The notes beneath the pieces are model-generated. The model saw only the letters and a list, made by a program, of their open reading frames with translations, did no database searches and was not told the DNA's origin. Positions 18,818 through 28,362 of a DNA stretch of 64,000 nucleotides are shown piece after piece; position 1 is the stretch's first letter; every line of letters begins with the position of its first letter. Both the position numbers and the translations under genes were made by a program. This DNA comes from Erysipelothrix piscisicarius (GTDB lineage Bacteria; Bacillota_I; Bacilli_A; Erysipelotrichales; Erysipelotrichaceae), in assembly GCF_003931795.1 (NCBI RefSeq), contig NZ_CP034234.1:620001-684000 (forward strand), read 5' to 3'.

Positions 18818-20916
18818 GTGTTTGAATAGGGTGTTTTCTCATTAAACCATCCATCATTGGGGACAACACCGAGTGTTATCTCGAGATTGCCGCCACTCAT
18901 GAGCATTTCATGAGTTAAGACACAGTCATGATAAGGGCTTCCGTTATATTGGATTTCACTTATAAAATTGCATTGCGGGTGATTGTTATGGGTGGTGATG
19001 GTGAAGGTATTCCCGTTGCTTAGGTGAATTTGTGCGCTATCCAACAGAGGGATCCCAATCACGTACTCGAGACTTCCTGGACAAACTGGATAAAATCCAA
19101 GGGCACTGAAGATGTACCAAGCACTCATACTCCCATTATCCTCGTCGCCTGGAAAAGAATTAGAGAAGCAATGGGTCATTAATTGTCGTAGAAGAACTTG
19201 ACTTGAGCTTGCTTTGTTTGCGTAGGTATAAAGATAAGGAATGTGGAAGGATGGTTGATTTGAGATTGCCAGCTGTCCGAAGTCAATCTCAGCCATTTCA
19301 CTCATTTCATGAATTTCAAAACCGTAACTTCCGACATCAAAAGTTGGTTTTTGATTTACGAGTGCATCTAACTTTTGTGTAAACGGGATGGCTCCACCAT
19401 ACAAGTTGATTAGGCCTTGAATATCGTGATAGACGCCAAAACTGTTTTGCCAAGCTGAACCTTCGGTATAGGCACCACCCCAACGATGACTGTCGAAGGG
19501 TTCTTCAAAGTTTCCATATGTATCGCGAGGTCGCATAAAACCTGTTTGAGAATCAAATAGGTTTTGGTAATTATAGGAACGTTTAAGATATGTTTCTGCT
19601 TGCTCAGGCTTTCCACAATACTTTGCAACTTGCGCAATACAGAAATCAGAATACGCATTATCAAGGGTTTGATTGACACTTTCGCCATAATGATTGGGTA
19701 CATATCCATATGCGAGATAGTCATTTACGGCACGACGACCGTAGTTTGAATTGGGTGATTCTGTAGATGCTGCGTGAACCATAAGTTCAAGCAGTTGTTC
19801 GCTATCTTCAGTTCCAATCCCTTTTAAAATGGCATCACAAATCACGGCATCAATGAGTGTTCCCGGCATGAGTCCGCGCTCATCTGGGGAAAGCCACTTG
19901 GGGAGATAACCTGTATTGTTTGCGTGATTAATAAATCCCTTAAGACTCACTGCATAGTGTTCGTGGTTGATAAGACTCATCAGTGGGAAGACGGTTTTAT
20001 ATGTATCCCAAAAACCGTTGTTTGTAACCATATAACATGTTTCGGTTTCATGTGTCTTTGTATTGTAGTAACAAGGCTTCATGGCTTCGTCATATTCATG
20101 AAATGTCATTGGGAATAAATGAGCACGATAAAGACAATGGCGGAACATGTGACTTTGTTTGGGGTTGTGGTGATGAATCGTAATTCGATCAAGATGTTCA
20201 GACCAACACATCGCGGCATGATCACACATGGTATCAAAATCATTGCATTCGCGATTTTGATTTCGGTGCGCTTGCTTGAGTGATTGATGTGAGAAACTCG
20301 CATGGATTTGTAAGAGATTGGAATCGGTTTGGAAAACATAAAAATCATTTACCTGAACCAGCGTTCCCGGTTGATTCATTTTAAACACGAAATACATCTT
20401 GAGATTGGGGTCTTCACATCCAGAAGGATTTGAAACCCAACCCTCAAGGAGTTGCTTGTTTTGAGGTAAGTGGATTTCATGGATGGCACTTAATGCCACA
20501 GAGATGGGTTGGGTTCCTTGTAGCCGGATTGAAGCGCCATACATTGAAGCTGTGAGCTCATTTGTGAGTTGGTATCTTGAACTGTAAAGTTTAAGATAAT
20601 GGGGTTCGAAAACGGCTTCGTGTTTACGATAGGTGGCTTGAATATCGTAAAGTGAACTTACACGCTGTGTTCCCGTAAACGGACTGATTAACATCGATGA
20701 AAAATCACCCATCCAAGGACTGGGTTGATGTGTTACTCGAAACCCTTGGAAGGTTTCACTTTCAGGATGAAACCACCAACTTCCTTTTGTGCCGTCCGTT
20801 TGGGGTGCGAAATAGTTCATTCCAAAAGTCACGCCTGTATAGGGGAGTGCATTTCCATTTGAAAAGGCATGGTGATTATCGGTGCCAATTCGTGTATCAA
20901 TATTGAGTGATTTCAT
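18802..20916 (-). CDS. GH92 alpha-mannosidase (cytoplasmic)
   Basis: A 704-residue protein matching the GH92 family over its full length. The N-terminal beta-sandwich carries NALPYTGVTFGMNYFAPQT, and the alpha/alpha barrel has WDTYKTVFPLMSLI, MPGTLIDAVICDAI, and near the end PGDEDNGSMSAWYIFSALGF and YPVCPGSLEYVIGIP. The acidic residues around GDEDNG correspond to the catalytic base region. GH92 enzymes are calcium-dependent exo-alpha-mannosidases, most often alpha-1,2, acting on high-mannose N-glycans. There is no signal peptide. It lies 10 bp downstream of the GntR/LacI-type regulator in one transcript. RBS AAAGGAG. Confidence 0.92.
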   Translation of the reverse strand: MKSLNIDTRIGTDNHHAFSNGNALPYTGVTFGMNYFAPQTDGTKGSWWFHPESETFQGFRVTHQPSPWMGDFSSMLISPFTGTQRVSSLYDIQATYRKHEAVFEPHYLKLYSSRYQLTNELTASMYGASIRLQGTQPISVALSAIHEIHLPQNKQLLEGWVSNPSGCEDPNLKMYFVFKMNQPGTLVQVNDFYVFQTDSNLLQIHASFSHQSLKQAHRNQNRECNDFDTMCDHAAMCWSEHLDRITIHHHNPKQSHMFRHCLYRAHLFPMTFHEYDEAMKPCYYNTKTHETETCYMVTNNGFWDTYKTVFPLMSLINHEHYAVSLKGFINHANNTGYLPKWLSPDERGLMPGTLIDAVICDAILKGIGTEDSEQLLELMVHAASTESPNSNYGRRAVNDYLAYGYVPNHYGESVNQTLDNAYSDFCIAQVAKYCGKPEQAETYLKRSYNYQNLFDSQTGFMRPRDTYGNFEEPFDSHRWGGAYTEGSAWQNSFGVYHDIQGLINLYGGAIPFTQKLDALVNQKPTFDVGSYGFEIHEMSEMAEIDFGQLAISNQPSFHIPYLYTYANKASSSQVLLRQLMTHCFSNSFPGDEDNGSMSAWYIFSALGFYPVCPGSLEYVIGIPLLDSAQIHLSNGNTFTITTHNNHPQCNFISEIQYNGSPYHDCVLTHEMLMSGGNLEITLGVVPNDGWFNEKTPYSNTKKHI

Positions 20917-20926
20917 ACGTTCTCCT

Positions 20927-21955
20927 TTAATCAGTTGATTTTCGTTTGATGAGTGTTACATCTAAAACTTGTCGGGATACTGGATGGTTTGGGTCTTGAA
21001 TGCGTGAAAGCAACGCTGACATGGCGACACGTCCAATTTCCTCAAAATTCTGAGCGATGGTTGTTAAGGGGGGATCAACATAAGCACTTGCCTGTGTATT
21101 ATCAAAACCAACAATTTTCACGTCTTGTGGAATCAGGGTGCCAAGGTGTTTGAGTTCATTCATAAGCGTTAAGGCTAAAATATCATTGCCACAAACAAGA
21201 CCACAATGTTTTGATTGAATTCGATTGAGTAACGCGGCATCGATGCTGTGATCTGTTTGTGACCATAAAAAGGGCGCTTGATGTGTATAGTTGGATGATT
21301 CGGACAATGCTCTTAAATAACCGAAGTAACGTGTTCGTATGGAAGAGACATTTTCAATGTCTTCCGAAGTCACAAACAACACTTCATCCACACCTTGTTC
21401 CATTAAATGTTTGGTTGCCTCATAGCCACCTTGATCGTTATTTGAAACAACCGTCGTAATGGGCATCCCGGAAACTTCCTTGTCTAAAATAACGACGGGA
21501 ATATTTCGTGCATAGAGGGTAAAGACCGCCTCCAATGCATCGTGATTGTCGGTGGGATAGAAAATGACTCCAGCATAATCATCGTATTGTGTTTCTAAAT
21601 CGTATCGTTGAATATGCAAGCGATAAGGTGTTCCTGGAAGCGCTTGAAGCATTCCGGATGTGTAATCACCGAAATTTGAAGCATCGGGGAAGGGCATCAT
21701 AAACAGTAAATCAAAGACATCATCGGATGTCTTTTTTGTATTGGTTTCGGCCACAAAACTCCCTTTTCCTTGAACACGATATATTAAACCATCTTGTTCA
21801 AGCTCGTTTAATGCACGTTTCGATGTAATCCGACTGACACCATAAGTGGTTGAAAGTTCCAGTTCAGTTGGAAGCTGACTGTGTACGGATAAGGTTCCGT
21901 TCATGATATCGCGCTGGATATTGTTTTTTATTTTTTCATACAAGGGTTTTGTCAT
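20927..21955 (-). CDS. GntR/LacI hybrid regulator (AraR-like) of the mannosidase locus
   Basis: A 342-residue protein. Residues 1-70 are a GntR winged helix (KIKNNIQRDIMNGTLSVHSQ, then SRITSKRALNELEQDGLIYR). Residues about 80-342 are a LacI/periplasmic-binding sugar sensor (GLVCGNDILALTLMNEL, DVKIVGFDNTQASAYVDPPL, TTIAQNFEEIGRVAM). This fusion is known from AraR, a sugar-responsive repressor. It begins an operon with GH92 and diverges from GH125-GH38-GH1. Three near-identical 12-bp boxes (TTGRTATATCAW) in the shared intergenic region are its likely operators, so it would repress both arms until a mannosyl sugar binds. Confidence 0.88.
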   Translation of the reverse strand: MTKPLYEKIKNNIQRDIMNGTLSVHSQLPTELELSTTYGVSRITSKRALNELEQDGLIYRVQGKGSFVAETNTKKTSDDVFDLLFMMPFPDASNFGDYTSGMLQALPGTPYRLHIQRYDLETQYDDYAGVIFYPTDNHDALEAVFTLYARNIPVVILDKEVSGMPITTVVSNNDQGGYEATKHLMEQGVDEVLFVTSEDIENVSSIRTRYFGYLRALSESSNYTHQAPFLWSQTDHSIDAALLNRIQSKHCGLVCGNDILALTLMNELKHLGTLIPQDVKIVGFDNTQASAYVDPPLTTIAQNFEEIGRVAMSALLSRIQDPNHPVSRQVLDVTLIKRKSTD

Positions 21956-21975
21956 TATTTCGTTCCTCTATCTTG

Positions 21976-21987
21976 TTGGTATATCAT
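21976..21987. promoter_or_regulatory. Candidate operator box 1 of the mannosidase regulator
   Basis: TTGGTATATCAT, lying about 20 bp upstream of the regulator start and just downstream of its -10 box, where a bound repressor would block its own transcription. Same core as boxes at 22071 and 22112. Confidence 0.6.
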
Positions 21988-21993
21988 ATCGAA

Positions 21994-22021
21994 ATTATAG
22001 CATTTTTAAAGGCGAAATCAA
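21994..22021 (-). promoter_or_regulatory. Promoter of the regulator-GH92 operon
   Basis: Read on the minus strand: TTGATT (22021-22016), 16-bp spacer, TATAAT (21999-21994), with TGC just before the -10. Good sigma-A match about 40 bp from the regulator ATG. Confidence 0.65.
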
Positions 22022-22070
22022 TCCAATAAAACGTACATAAAAACCTATGATTTGTTCGTTATGAAATAAA

Positions 22071-22082
22071 TTGGTATATCAT
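22071..22082. promoter_or_regulatory. Candidate operator box 2 of the mannosidase regulator
   Basis: TTGGTATATCAT, an exact copy of box 1, placed over the probable promoter of the GH125 operon (TACAAT at 22082-22087 is a possible -10). Confidence 0.6.
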
Positions 22083-22111
22083 ACAATGATTTTGTAAATG
22101 ATAATCATAAA

Positions 22112-22123
22112 TTGATATATCAA
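22112..22123. promoter_or_regulatory. Candidate operator box 3 of the mannosidase regulator
   Basis: TTGATATATCAA, a perfect 12-bp palindrome, directly before the AGGAGGG ribosome site of GH125. It likely lies in the transcribed leader and would act as a roadblock. Confidence 0.6.
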
Positions 22124-22135
22124 GTAGGAGGGTTT

Positions 22136-23428
22136 ATGACAACGTATAATACAGTACCGCAATCAGTGGAGAACTTGATTCGCAAAATTCAGACAGAATG
22201 TGGCGAAACACATAAAGCATGGGGAAATGTTTTTGAAAATGTTTTTTCGAATACCTTGCTGACTACCGTTAAACGGATTTCAAACGATGACACCTTTGTG
22301 TTAACCGGAGATATTCCAGCAATGTGGCTTCGAGATTCGACAGCGCAAATTCGCCCATATTTAGTTCTCGCAAATGAAGATGAATCCATTCGCGACATGA
22401 TATTAGGCCTTATCAATCGTCAGATTTTCTGCATCAATCATGAACCGTATGCGAATGCATTTAATGAAACAGAGAATGGAGCAGGTCATCAAACGGATAA
22501 CACCTCCATGACACCTTTTATATGGGAACGAAAATATGAAATTGATTCTTTGTGCTATCCCATCCAATTATCCTATCTTTACTATCAAACGACCCAGGAT
22601 ACCCGTGTATTCACAGAATCGTATACGCAAGCGGTTCGTTCCATTTTATCCGTATGGGAAACGGAACAAAATCACGAAACATCACCGTATACCTTTACCC
22701 GACCAACCGACAGACCGGAAGATACCTTGGTAAACGAAGGTCGTGGAACACCTGTGGCTTATACCGGGATGACATGGTCAGGATTTAGACCCAGTGATGA
22801 TGCTTGTGAGTATCACTATCTCGTGCCATCCAATATGTTTGCGGTTGTCGTTTTGGAGTACATCGAAGAAATTTATTCAACGGTTTTAAATGATGTTGAG
22901 ATTGTGGAACGTGCCCACAAACTTCGCAATGACATTAAAACGGGTATTGAATCATTTGGGGTGGTGGATTCAGATTGTGGCTCAGTTTACGCCTATGAAG
23001 TAGATGGTCTTGGCAATTCAAGTTTGATTGATGATCCCAATGTTCCATCCCTTTTATCTGCCCCATACCTTGGATATTGTGCGTGGGATGACCCGTTATA
23101 TCTGCGAACCCGCAATCATATCCTAAGTCCCTCCAATCGTTACTATGAGTCGGAACCTTGCTTCTGGGTGTGGAAGTTCCCATACCCGAAAGGTTACATT
23201 TGGCCAATTGCCCTTGCGATTGAGGGTCTTACAACACCTGACCAAAAAGTGAAAAAGCAAATCTTGGATACTTTGGTTCAAACAGATGGCGGCACCAAAA
23301 TGATGCATGAAAGTTTCAATGTTGAAGATCCGACACAGTATACGCGCGAATGGTTCTCTTGGGCAAATATGATGTTTTGTGAACTGGTCATGGACTACTT
23401 TGGAATTCGCGTTGGAAAGGAAGGATAA
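22136..23428 (+). CDS. GH125 exo-alpha-1,6-mannosidase (cytoplasmic)
   Basis: About 430 residues, started at ATG 22136 behind GTAGGAGGG; the upstream TTG at 22112 is part of an operator palindrome. GH125 hallmarks are present: GDIPAMWLRDSTAQIRPYL, YANAFNETENG, WERKYEIDSLCYPI, GMTWSGFRPSDDACEY and EPCFWVWKFPYPKGYIWP. The family removes alpha-1,6-linked mannose by an inverting mechanism. No signal peptide, so substrate must be imported. First gene of the GH125-GH38-GH1-ROK-ROK-manA operon; the GH38 ATG follows after 3 bp. Confidence 0.93.
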   Translation: MTTYNTVPQSVENLIRKIQTECGETHKAWGNVFENVFSNTLLTTVKRISNDDTFVLTGDIPAMWLRDSTAQIRPYLVLANEDESIRDMILGLINRQIFCINHEPYANAFNETENGAGHQTDNTSMTPFIWERKYEIDSLCYPIQLSYLYYQTTQDTRVFTESYTQAVRSILSVWETEQNHETSPYTFTRPTDRPEDTLVNEGRGTPVAYTGMTWSGFRPSDDACEYHYLVPSNMFAVVVLEYIEEIYSTVLNDVEIVERAHKLRNDIKTGIESFGVVDSDCGSVYAYEVDGLGNSSLIDDPNVPSLLSAPYLGYCAWDDPLYLRTRNHILSPSNRYYESEPCFWVWKFPYPKGYIWPIALAIEGLTTPDQKVKKQILDTLVQTDGGTKMMHESFNVEDPTQYTREWFSWANMMFCELVMDYFGIRVGKEG

Positions 23429-23431
23429 ACG

Positions 23432-26115
23432 ATGAAGAAAATTGTACATATTATTTTGCACAGTCATTGGGATCGTGAATGGTATTTGCCTTACGAACAA
23501 CACCATATGCGCTTGATTGAACTGATGGATGATCTTTTGGATTTATTTAAAAATGATCCAGAATTTAAAAGTTTTCATTTAGATGGGCAAACCATTCCAC
23601 TGGATGATTATTTGGCGGTACGTCCTCATCGTCGTCAAGAAGTGCTTGACGCAACCCAAGCTGGAAAATTAAAAATTGGACCTTTCTATATACTACAAGA
23701 TGATTTTTTAATAAGTTCTGAGGCAAATACACGAAATATGTTAGTAGGACTTGATGAAAGCAAGCAATGGGGAAAGCCAGTCATGTTGGGATATTTCCCG
23801 GATACCTTTGGGAACATGGGACAAGCGCCCCAATTAATGAAGCAAGCTGATATTCACGCAGTTGCTTATGGGCGTGGGGTTAAAACAACGGGGTTTAATA
23901 ATGTTGTTGTGGATGAGACGTATGTATCAAATTATTCCGAATTGATGTGGGAAGGAGCAGACAAAACTGAAATATTCAGTATTTTGTTTGCGAATTGGTA
24001 TAGCAACGGAAATGAAATTCCTGTTGAAAAAGAGGCTGCTCAGGCCTTTTGGGATCAAAAACTTGCGGATGTTGAGAAATCCGCATCTACACGTCATTTA
24101 CTCATGATGAATGGGGTTGATCATCAGCCGGTTCAAAAAGATGTAACAAAAGCCATTCGTACTGCTCGTGAACTGTATCCCGACTATGAGTTTATTCATA
24201 GTAATTTCGATGATTATCTCGAAGCGGTGATGGCAGAATTGCCAGATGACTTAGGCCGGGTTAAAGGGAACTGACAAGTCAAGAAACAGATGGTTGGTAT
24301 ACACTTGCGAATACATCATCTGCACGTGTTTATTTAAAACAAAAAAACACCGAAGTCCAAAACCTTCTTGAACTTGTGGCAGAACCTTTAGCTACGATGG
24401 CAATGAAGGCAGATTCCCCACATGATATGCTTCGTTATGCGTGGAAAACTCTGATGCAAAATCACCCTCATGATAGCATTTGTGGTTGCTCAGTCGATGC
24501 GGTACACCGACAAATGATGACCCGTTTTGAAAATGCGGAGGAAGTGGGATTGTATGTTAGAGATCTTGCATTAGATCATTTGGAAAAACAAATGGATACG
24601 TCGATGTTTCCAAAGGCCAGTCGTCCCTTCACAATTTTCAATACACTTGGTTTCAAACGCCATGAAACTGTAACCGTCACATTGGAATGGGAACGTTTAA
24701 ATTTCAACAGCGAACAACCCGACCACCTTTATAAGCAACTCGAAGCACGTATTTTACCATCTCTTTGTGTTCAAGATGAACAAGGAAATACGGTTCAAGC
24801 AGAAATTTTAGATACTTGGGTGCAGTTTGATTACGACTTACCCAAAGATGGATTCCGTGTACCTTATATGTCCAAACGCATTAAGGTGAGAATGTCGTGT
24901 GAATTGCCTGCGCTCAGTTGGAAGAGCTTCGCACTTGTTGAAGGGGAACATGAGCCTGAGCACATTGAGAAACCTGTCGAAAGCAATACGCTTGAAAATC
25001 ACCATTTGAAAGTGACCATACATGAAAACGGAACGGTGGATGTTTATGGCAAAGTGAATCATAAATCCTATTTAGATGTGTTTTATTACGATGATGCGGG
25101 GGATATTGGGAATGAGTACATCTTTAAACAACCTTACGGGGACCAAACACGAACCAGTCGCCATGTTCAAGCGCACGTTGAGGTACTGGAGCGTAGTCCA
25201 CTGATTCAACGTATCGCGATGACTCAAAATCTTGAGATTCCCGTAAGCGCAGATGAAACGTTATTGTATGAACAAATTTCTGTTACCGAAATGCGTCAGC
25301 GTATGGCTCAACGAAGCCTTGATACAGCACCGCTCACCCTGACAACAGAATTTACGCTCGAAGCAAACAGTCCGGTATTAAAAATCGAGACACGATTTAC
25401 AAACGAAATGAAAGATCACCGTCTCCGTGCGTGTTTTGATGTTGGGTTTAAGACCAGTCATCATCAAGCTGAAAGTATTTATGAAGTCGTAACCCGTCCG
25501 AATGCGGTAAGTAAATCATGGGAAAACCCTTCGAATCCACAACACCAACAAGCTTTCTGCGGGCTTTACACTCAAGATCAGGGTGTGGTTGTTGGGAATA
25601 TTGGCTTGAATGAATATGAAATTATCAATAATAACACGATGGCTGTAACGTTACTTCGAAGTGTCGGAGAAATGGGGGATTGGGGATATTTCCCAACACC
25701 GGAAGCACAATGTTTAGGAGACCATCAAATGACCCTCTATCTTGCATGTCATGGAAAGGGTGATCGTGTTCAAACATATCAAGCCGTTAAAGCAAAACAT
25801 GTTGGCTTCCAAGTGAAGCAATGTAACCATCACAAAGGAAACCTTGCACCGACTCAGACATATCTAAACGTTACAAGCCAACATATGTGGATGACGGCTT
25901 TAAAACGTAACGAGCATGGTGAAGATCCAATCCTGCGTTTATACAATATGGAATCGGATGCCGGTGATTCTTTGGAGGTATCTTTCAATCAGCACACTGT
26001 TATCAAATCCGATGTCTTAGAACGCGATAAAGGACATTTTGATGGGATTATCAAACCAGCAGAAATTGTGACCCTTCGCTTTAAAGAGGAGGATGCTCAT
26101 GAAACCGACAGATAA
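23432..26115 (+). pseudogene. GH38 alpha-mannosidase, frameshifted in the middle
   Basis: The N-terminal part has the zinc-site motif HSHWDREWYLPYEQH, then GPFYILQDDFLISSEANTRN with the likely nucleophile Asp. The C-terminal part has NHPHDSICGCSVDAVHRQM, the other zinc ligands. Restored length is about 894 residues, normal for bacterial GH38. At GGG 24266-24268 the frame stops at 24274 (VKGN); with a fourth G it reads VKGELTSQETDGWYTLANTS and runs to 26115. As written, the enzyme is split and inactive. GH38 enzymes remove alpha-1,3 and related mannose. A one-base homopolymer loss, so a read error is possible. The end overlaps the GH1 start by 17 bp, typical of an operon. Confidence 0.85.
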
Positions 26116-27483
26116 AATTAACTTACCGAAAGACTTTTGGTTCGGAGCTGCTGCGTCCGCGCCACAAACAGAAGGGGCTGCGCAAATCGATGGCAAAAGC
26201 CCTAGCACATGGGATATGTGGCACACATTAGAACCGGAGCGCTTTGATCAAGCGATGGGTCCAAATGTAACCAGTGATGTTTACCATCACTATCGTGATG
26301 ATGTTAAACGCATGCAAGTAATGAAACTGAATTCATATCGTACTTCAATTGCATGGACTCGTCTTTTACCCGATGGAAACACCTTGAATCCAAAGGCAGT
26401 CACATTTTATCGCGACTATTTTAAGACAATGCGAGAAGGTGGGATTGAACCGGTTATCAATCTTTTCCACTTCGATATGCCTTGGTGGTTGATGGAAAAA
26501 GGGGGATGGGAGTATGAAGGAGTAAGTGATGCATTTGCTTATTATGCACAGGTTTGTGTTGAAACATTTGGGGATTTGGTGACCTATTGGACAACATTTA
26601 ACGAACCGATTGTTCATGTGGAGTGCAGTTACCTCTATGGATATCACTATCCTGCAATTCATGATTTTAAAAAAGCGATTCATGCAGGATATCAAACTAT
26701 CTTAGCTCACGCCAAAGCCATTCAGGCAATGCGGATGGTTAATCCAAATTTAAAACTTGGCACCATCCTCAACCTAACGCCGGTCTATGGTAAAAGTGAT
26801 CACATTGCCGATCGGAAAGCACAAGAAGCGGCGGATTTACTGAATACGAAAAGTTTTCTTGATGGCATGGTACTTGGAAGGTTTTCTGAACCATTGCTCG
26901 ATTTACTGCGTGAACACGATCTAATCCCGGATACAAACGATGATGATCTTGAAATTATTTCAAAGGTGAAGCTTGATTTTATCGGTGTGAACTATTATCA
27001 ACCACGTCGTGTTCAAGCACCTGTAAAAGCAACATATCCAGCGCAAGATCCAAAAGATCTCTACATTCCTTATACTTGGCCAAAACGGAGAATGAATCCT
27101 TATCGTGGTTGGGAAATCTATCCAGAAGCGCTCACGGATATCGCAACACTTATTAAAGAAGATTACCACAATATCCCTTGGTATTTATCTGAAAATGGCA
27201 TGGGAGTTGCGGATGAGATGCGGTTTGTCGATGAAAACGGAACGATTCAAGATGATTATCGCATTGAGTTTATCTACGATCACCTAAGTGTTTTGGAACA
27301 GGCGATTGCGGATGGTGCTCATTGTTTTGGATACCATTTGTGGACTGTTGGTCTTGGCTTAATGGATATCGAAATCGCTATGGATTCTATCGTGTTGATT
27401 TAAAAACACAAAAACGCTATCCAAAACAAAGCAGTTTTTGGATGCGCGATGTTATTGAACACCATCAAAAGGGGGGCGAATGA
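26099..27483 (+). pseudogene. GH1 beta-glycosidase, frameshifted near the C-terminus
   Basis: Start ATG 26099 follows AGAGGAGG. GH1 barrel: PKDFWFGAAASAPQTEGAA, then TTFNEPIVHVECSYLYGY with the acid/base Glu, and WYLSENGMGV with the nucleophile Glu. At about 27347-27356 the frame breaks. As written it stops at 27403, while the -1 frame gives WLNGYRNRYGFYRVDLKTQK and a normal end at 27483. The family usually has a DN-WSWLN stretch here and the DN is missing, so a 7-bp deletion fits better than one base. The lost tail carries conserved substrate-site residues, so activity is doubtful. In this locus a role on the Man-beta-1,4-GlcNAc core is an attractive but untested idea. Confidence 0.8.
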
Positions 27484-28362
27484 ATGAAATACTTTGTCTT
27501 TGATTGGGGCGGAACGTCTGTAAAATATGCGCTTTGGGATGGAGAAGCCTTAAGGGAACACGGCGCATTTAAAACCCCAACAACGTGGGAACATCTGAAA
27601 ATTGAGATGTTAGAGCGGTTTAAACCTTACCAACATAAAGTGGCAGGGATAGCGATCTCTACACCGGGTAGTGTTGATATCGAAAAAGGCGTTATCGGTG
27701 GTTTAAGTGCGATTGACTACATTCATAACTTTGAGATTGTAACGGAGATGGAATCGCTATTTGGTCTTCCGGTAAGCATTGAAAATGATGCGAATTGCGC
27801 GGCGCTGGCGGAAAGTTGGCGTGGTGTTGCGAAAGATCTAAACAATATCCTCTTTGTCGTGATTGGTACGGGTATTGGGGGTGCGGTTATTGTTGATGGA
27901 GTGCTGCAACGCGGAACACAGCGCTTTGCAGGTGAATTTGGCTGCATGATTTTTGATGGGGAAACGACATGGAGTATGGCCGGTACTGCCGTTCATATGG
28001 CAGAACGCTATTGCCTTCGCAGTGGTCTGGCACTCGATTCGGTATCGGGAGCGGAAGTGTTTCAACGAGCGGAACGTGATCCAATTGCTCTAGAGGAAGT
28101 GCATAAATTTTATGACGCTCTTGCCTTAGGGCTTTATAATCTTCAATTCACGCTCGATCCCGAATGCATTGTTTTAGGAGGTGGCGTTTCGAAACATCCA
28201 GAATTAATTTCTGAACTCAATCATCGCATTACAAGTCTTTTAAAACAAGCGCAACTTGAAGACGTAAACATTAACCTAAAGGCTTGTGCATATCATAATG
28301 ATGCGAATCTGATTGGCGCGGTTGCATCACATTTAAGTCAATGTGGAGGGGGAAAATCATGA
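27484..28362 (+). CDS. ROK-family sugar kinase 1
   Basis: A 292-residue kinase. Phosphate-binding DWGGTSVKYALWDG at the N-terminus, catalytic Asp in SIENDANCAALAE, and VVIGTGIGGAVIVDG for ATP binding; LGGGVSKHPEL near the end. It lacks the ROK cysteine cluster (CxCGxxGC), as in beta-glucoside-kinase-like and other zinc-less ROK members. It likely phosphorylates a monosaccharide freed by the upstream glycosidases (mannose, GlcNAc or ManNAc); the choice cannot be made from sequence. Starts one codon after the GH1 stop, RBS GGGGGG, and overlaps the next ROK gene by 4 bp. Confidence 0.85.
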   Translation: MKYFVFDWGGTSVKYALWDGEALREHGAFKTPTTWEHLKIEMLERFKPYQHKVAGIAISTPGSVDIEKGVIGGLSAIDYIHNFEIVTEMESLFGLPVSIENDANCAALAESWRGVAKDLNNILFVVIGTGIGGAVIVDGVLQRGTQRFAGEFGCMIFDGETTWSMAGTAVHMAERYCLRSGLALDSVSGAEVFQRAERDPIALEEVHKFYDALALGLYNLQFTLDPECIVLGGGVSKHPELISELNHRITSLLKQAQLEDVNINLKACAYHNDANLIGAVASHLSQCGGGKS

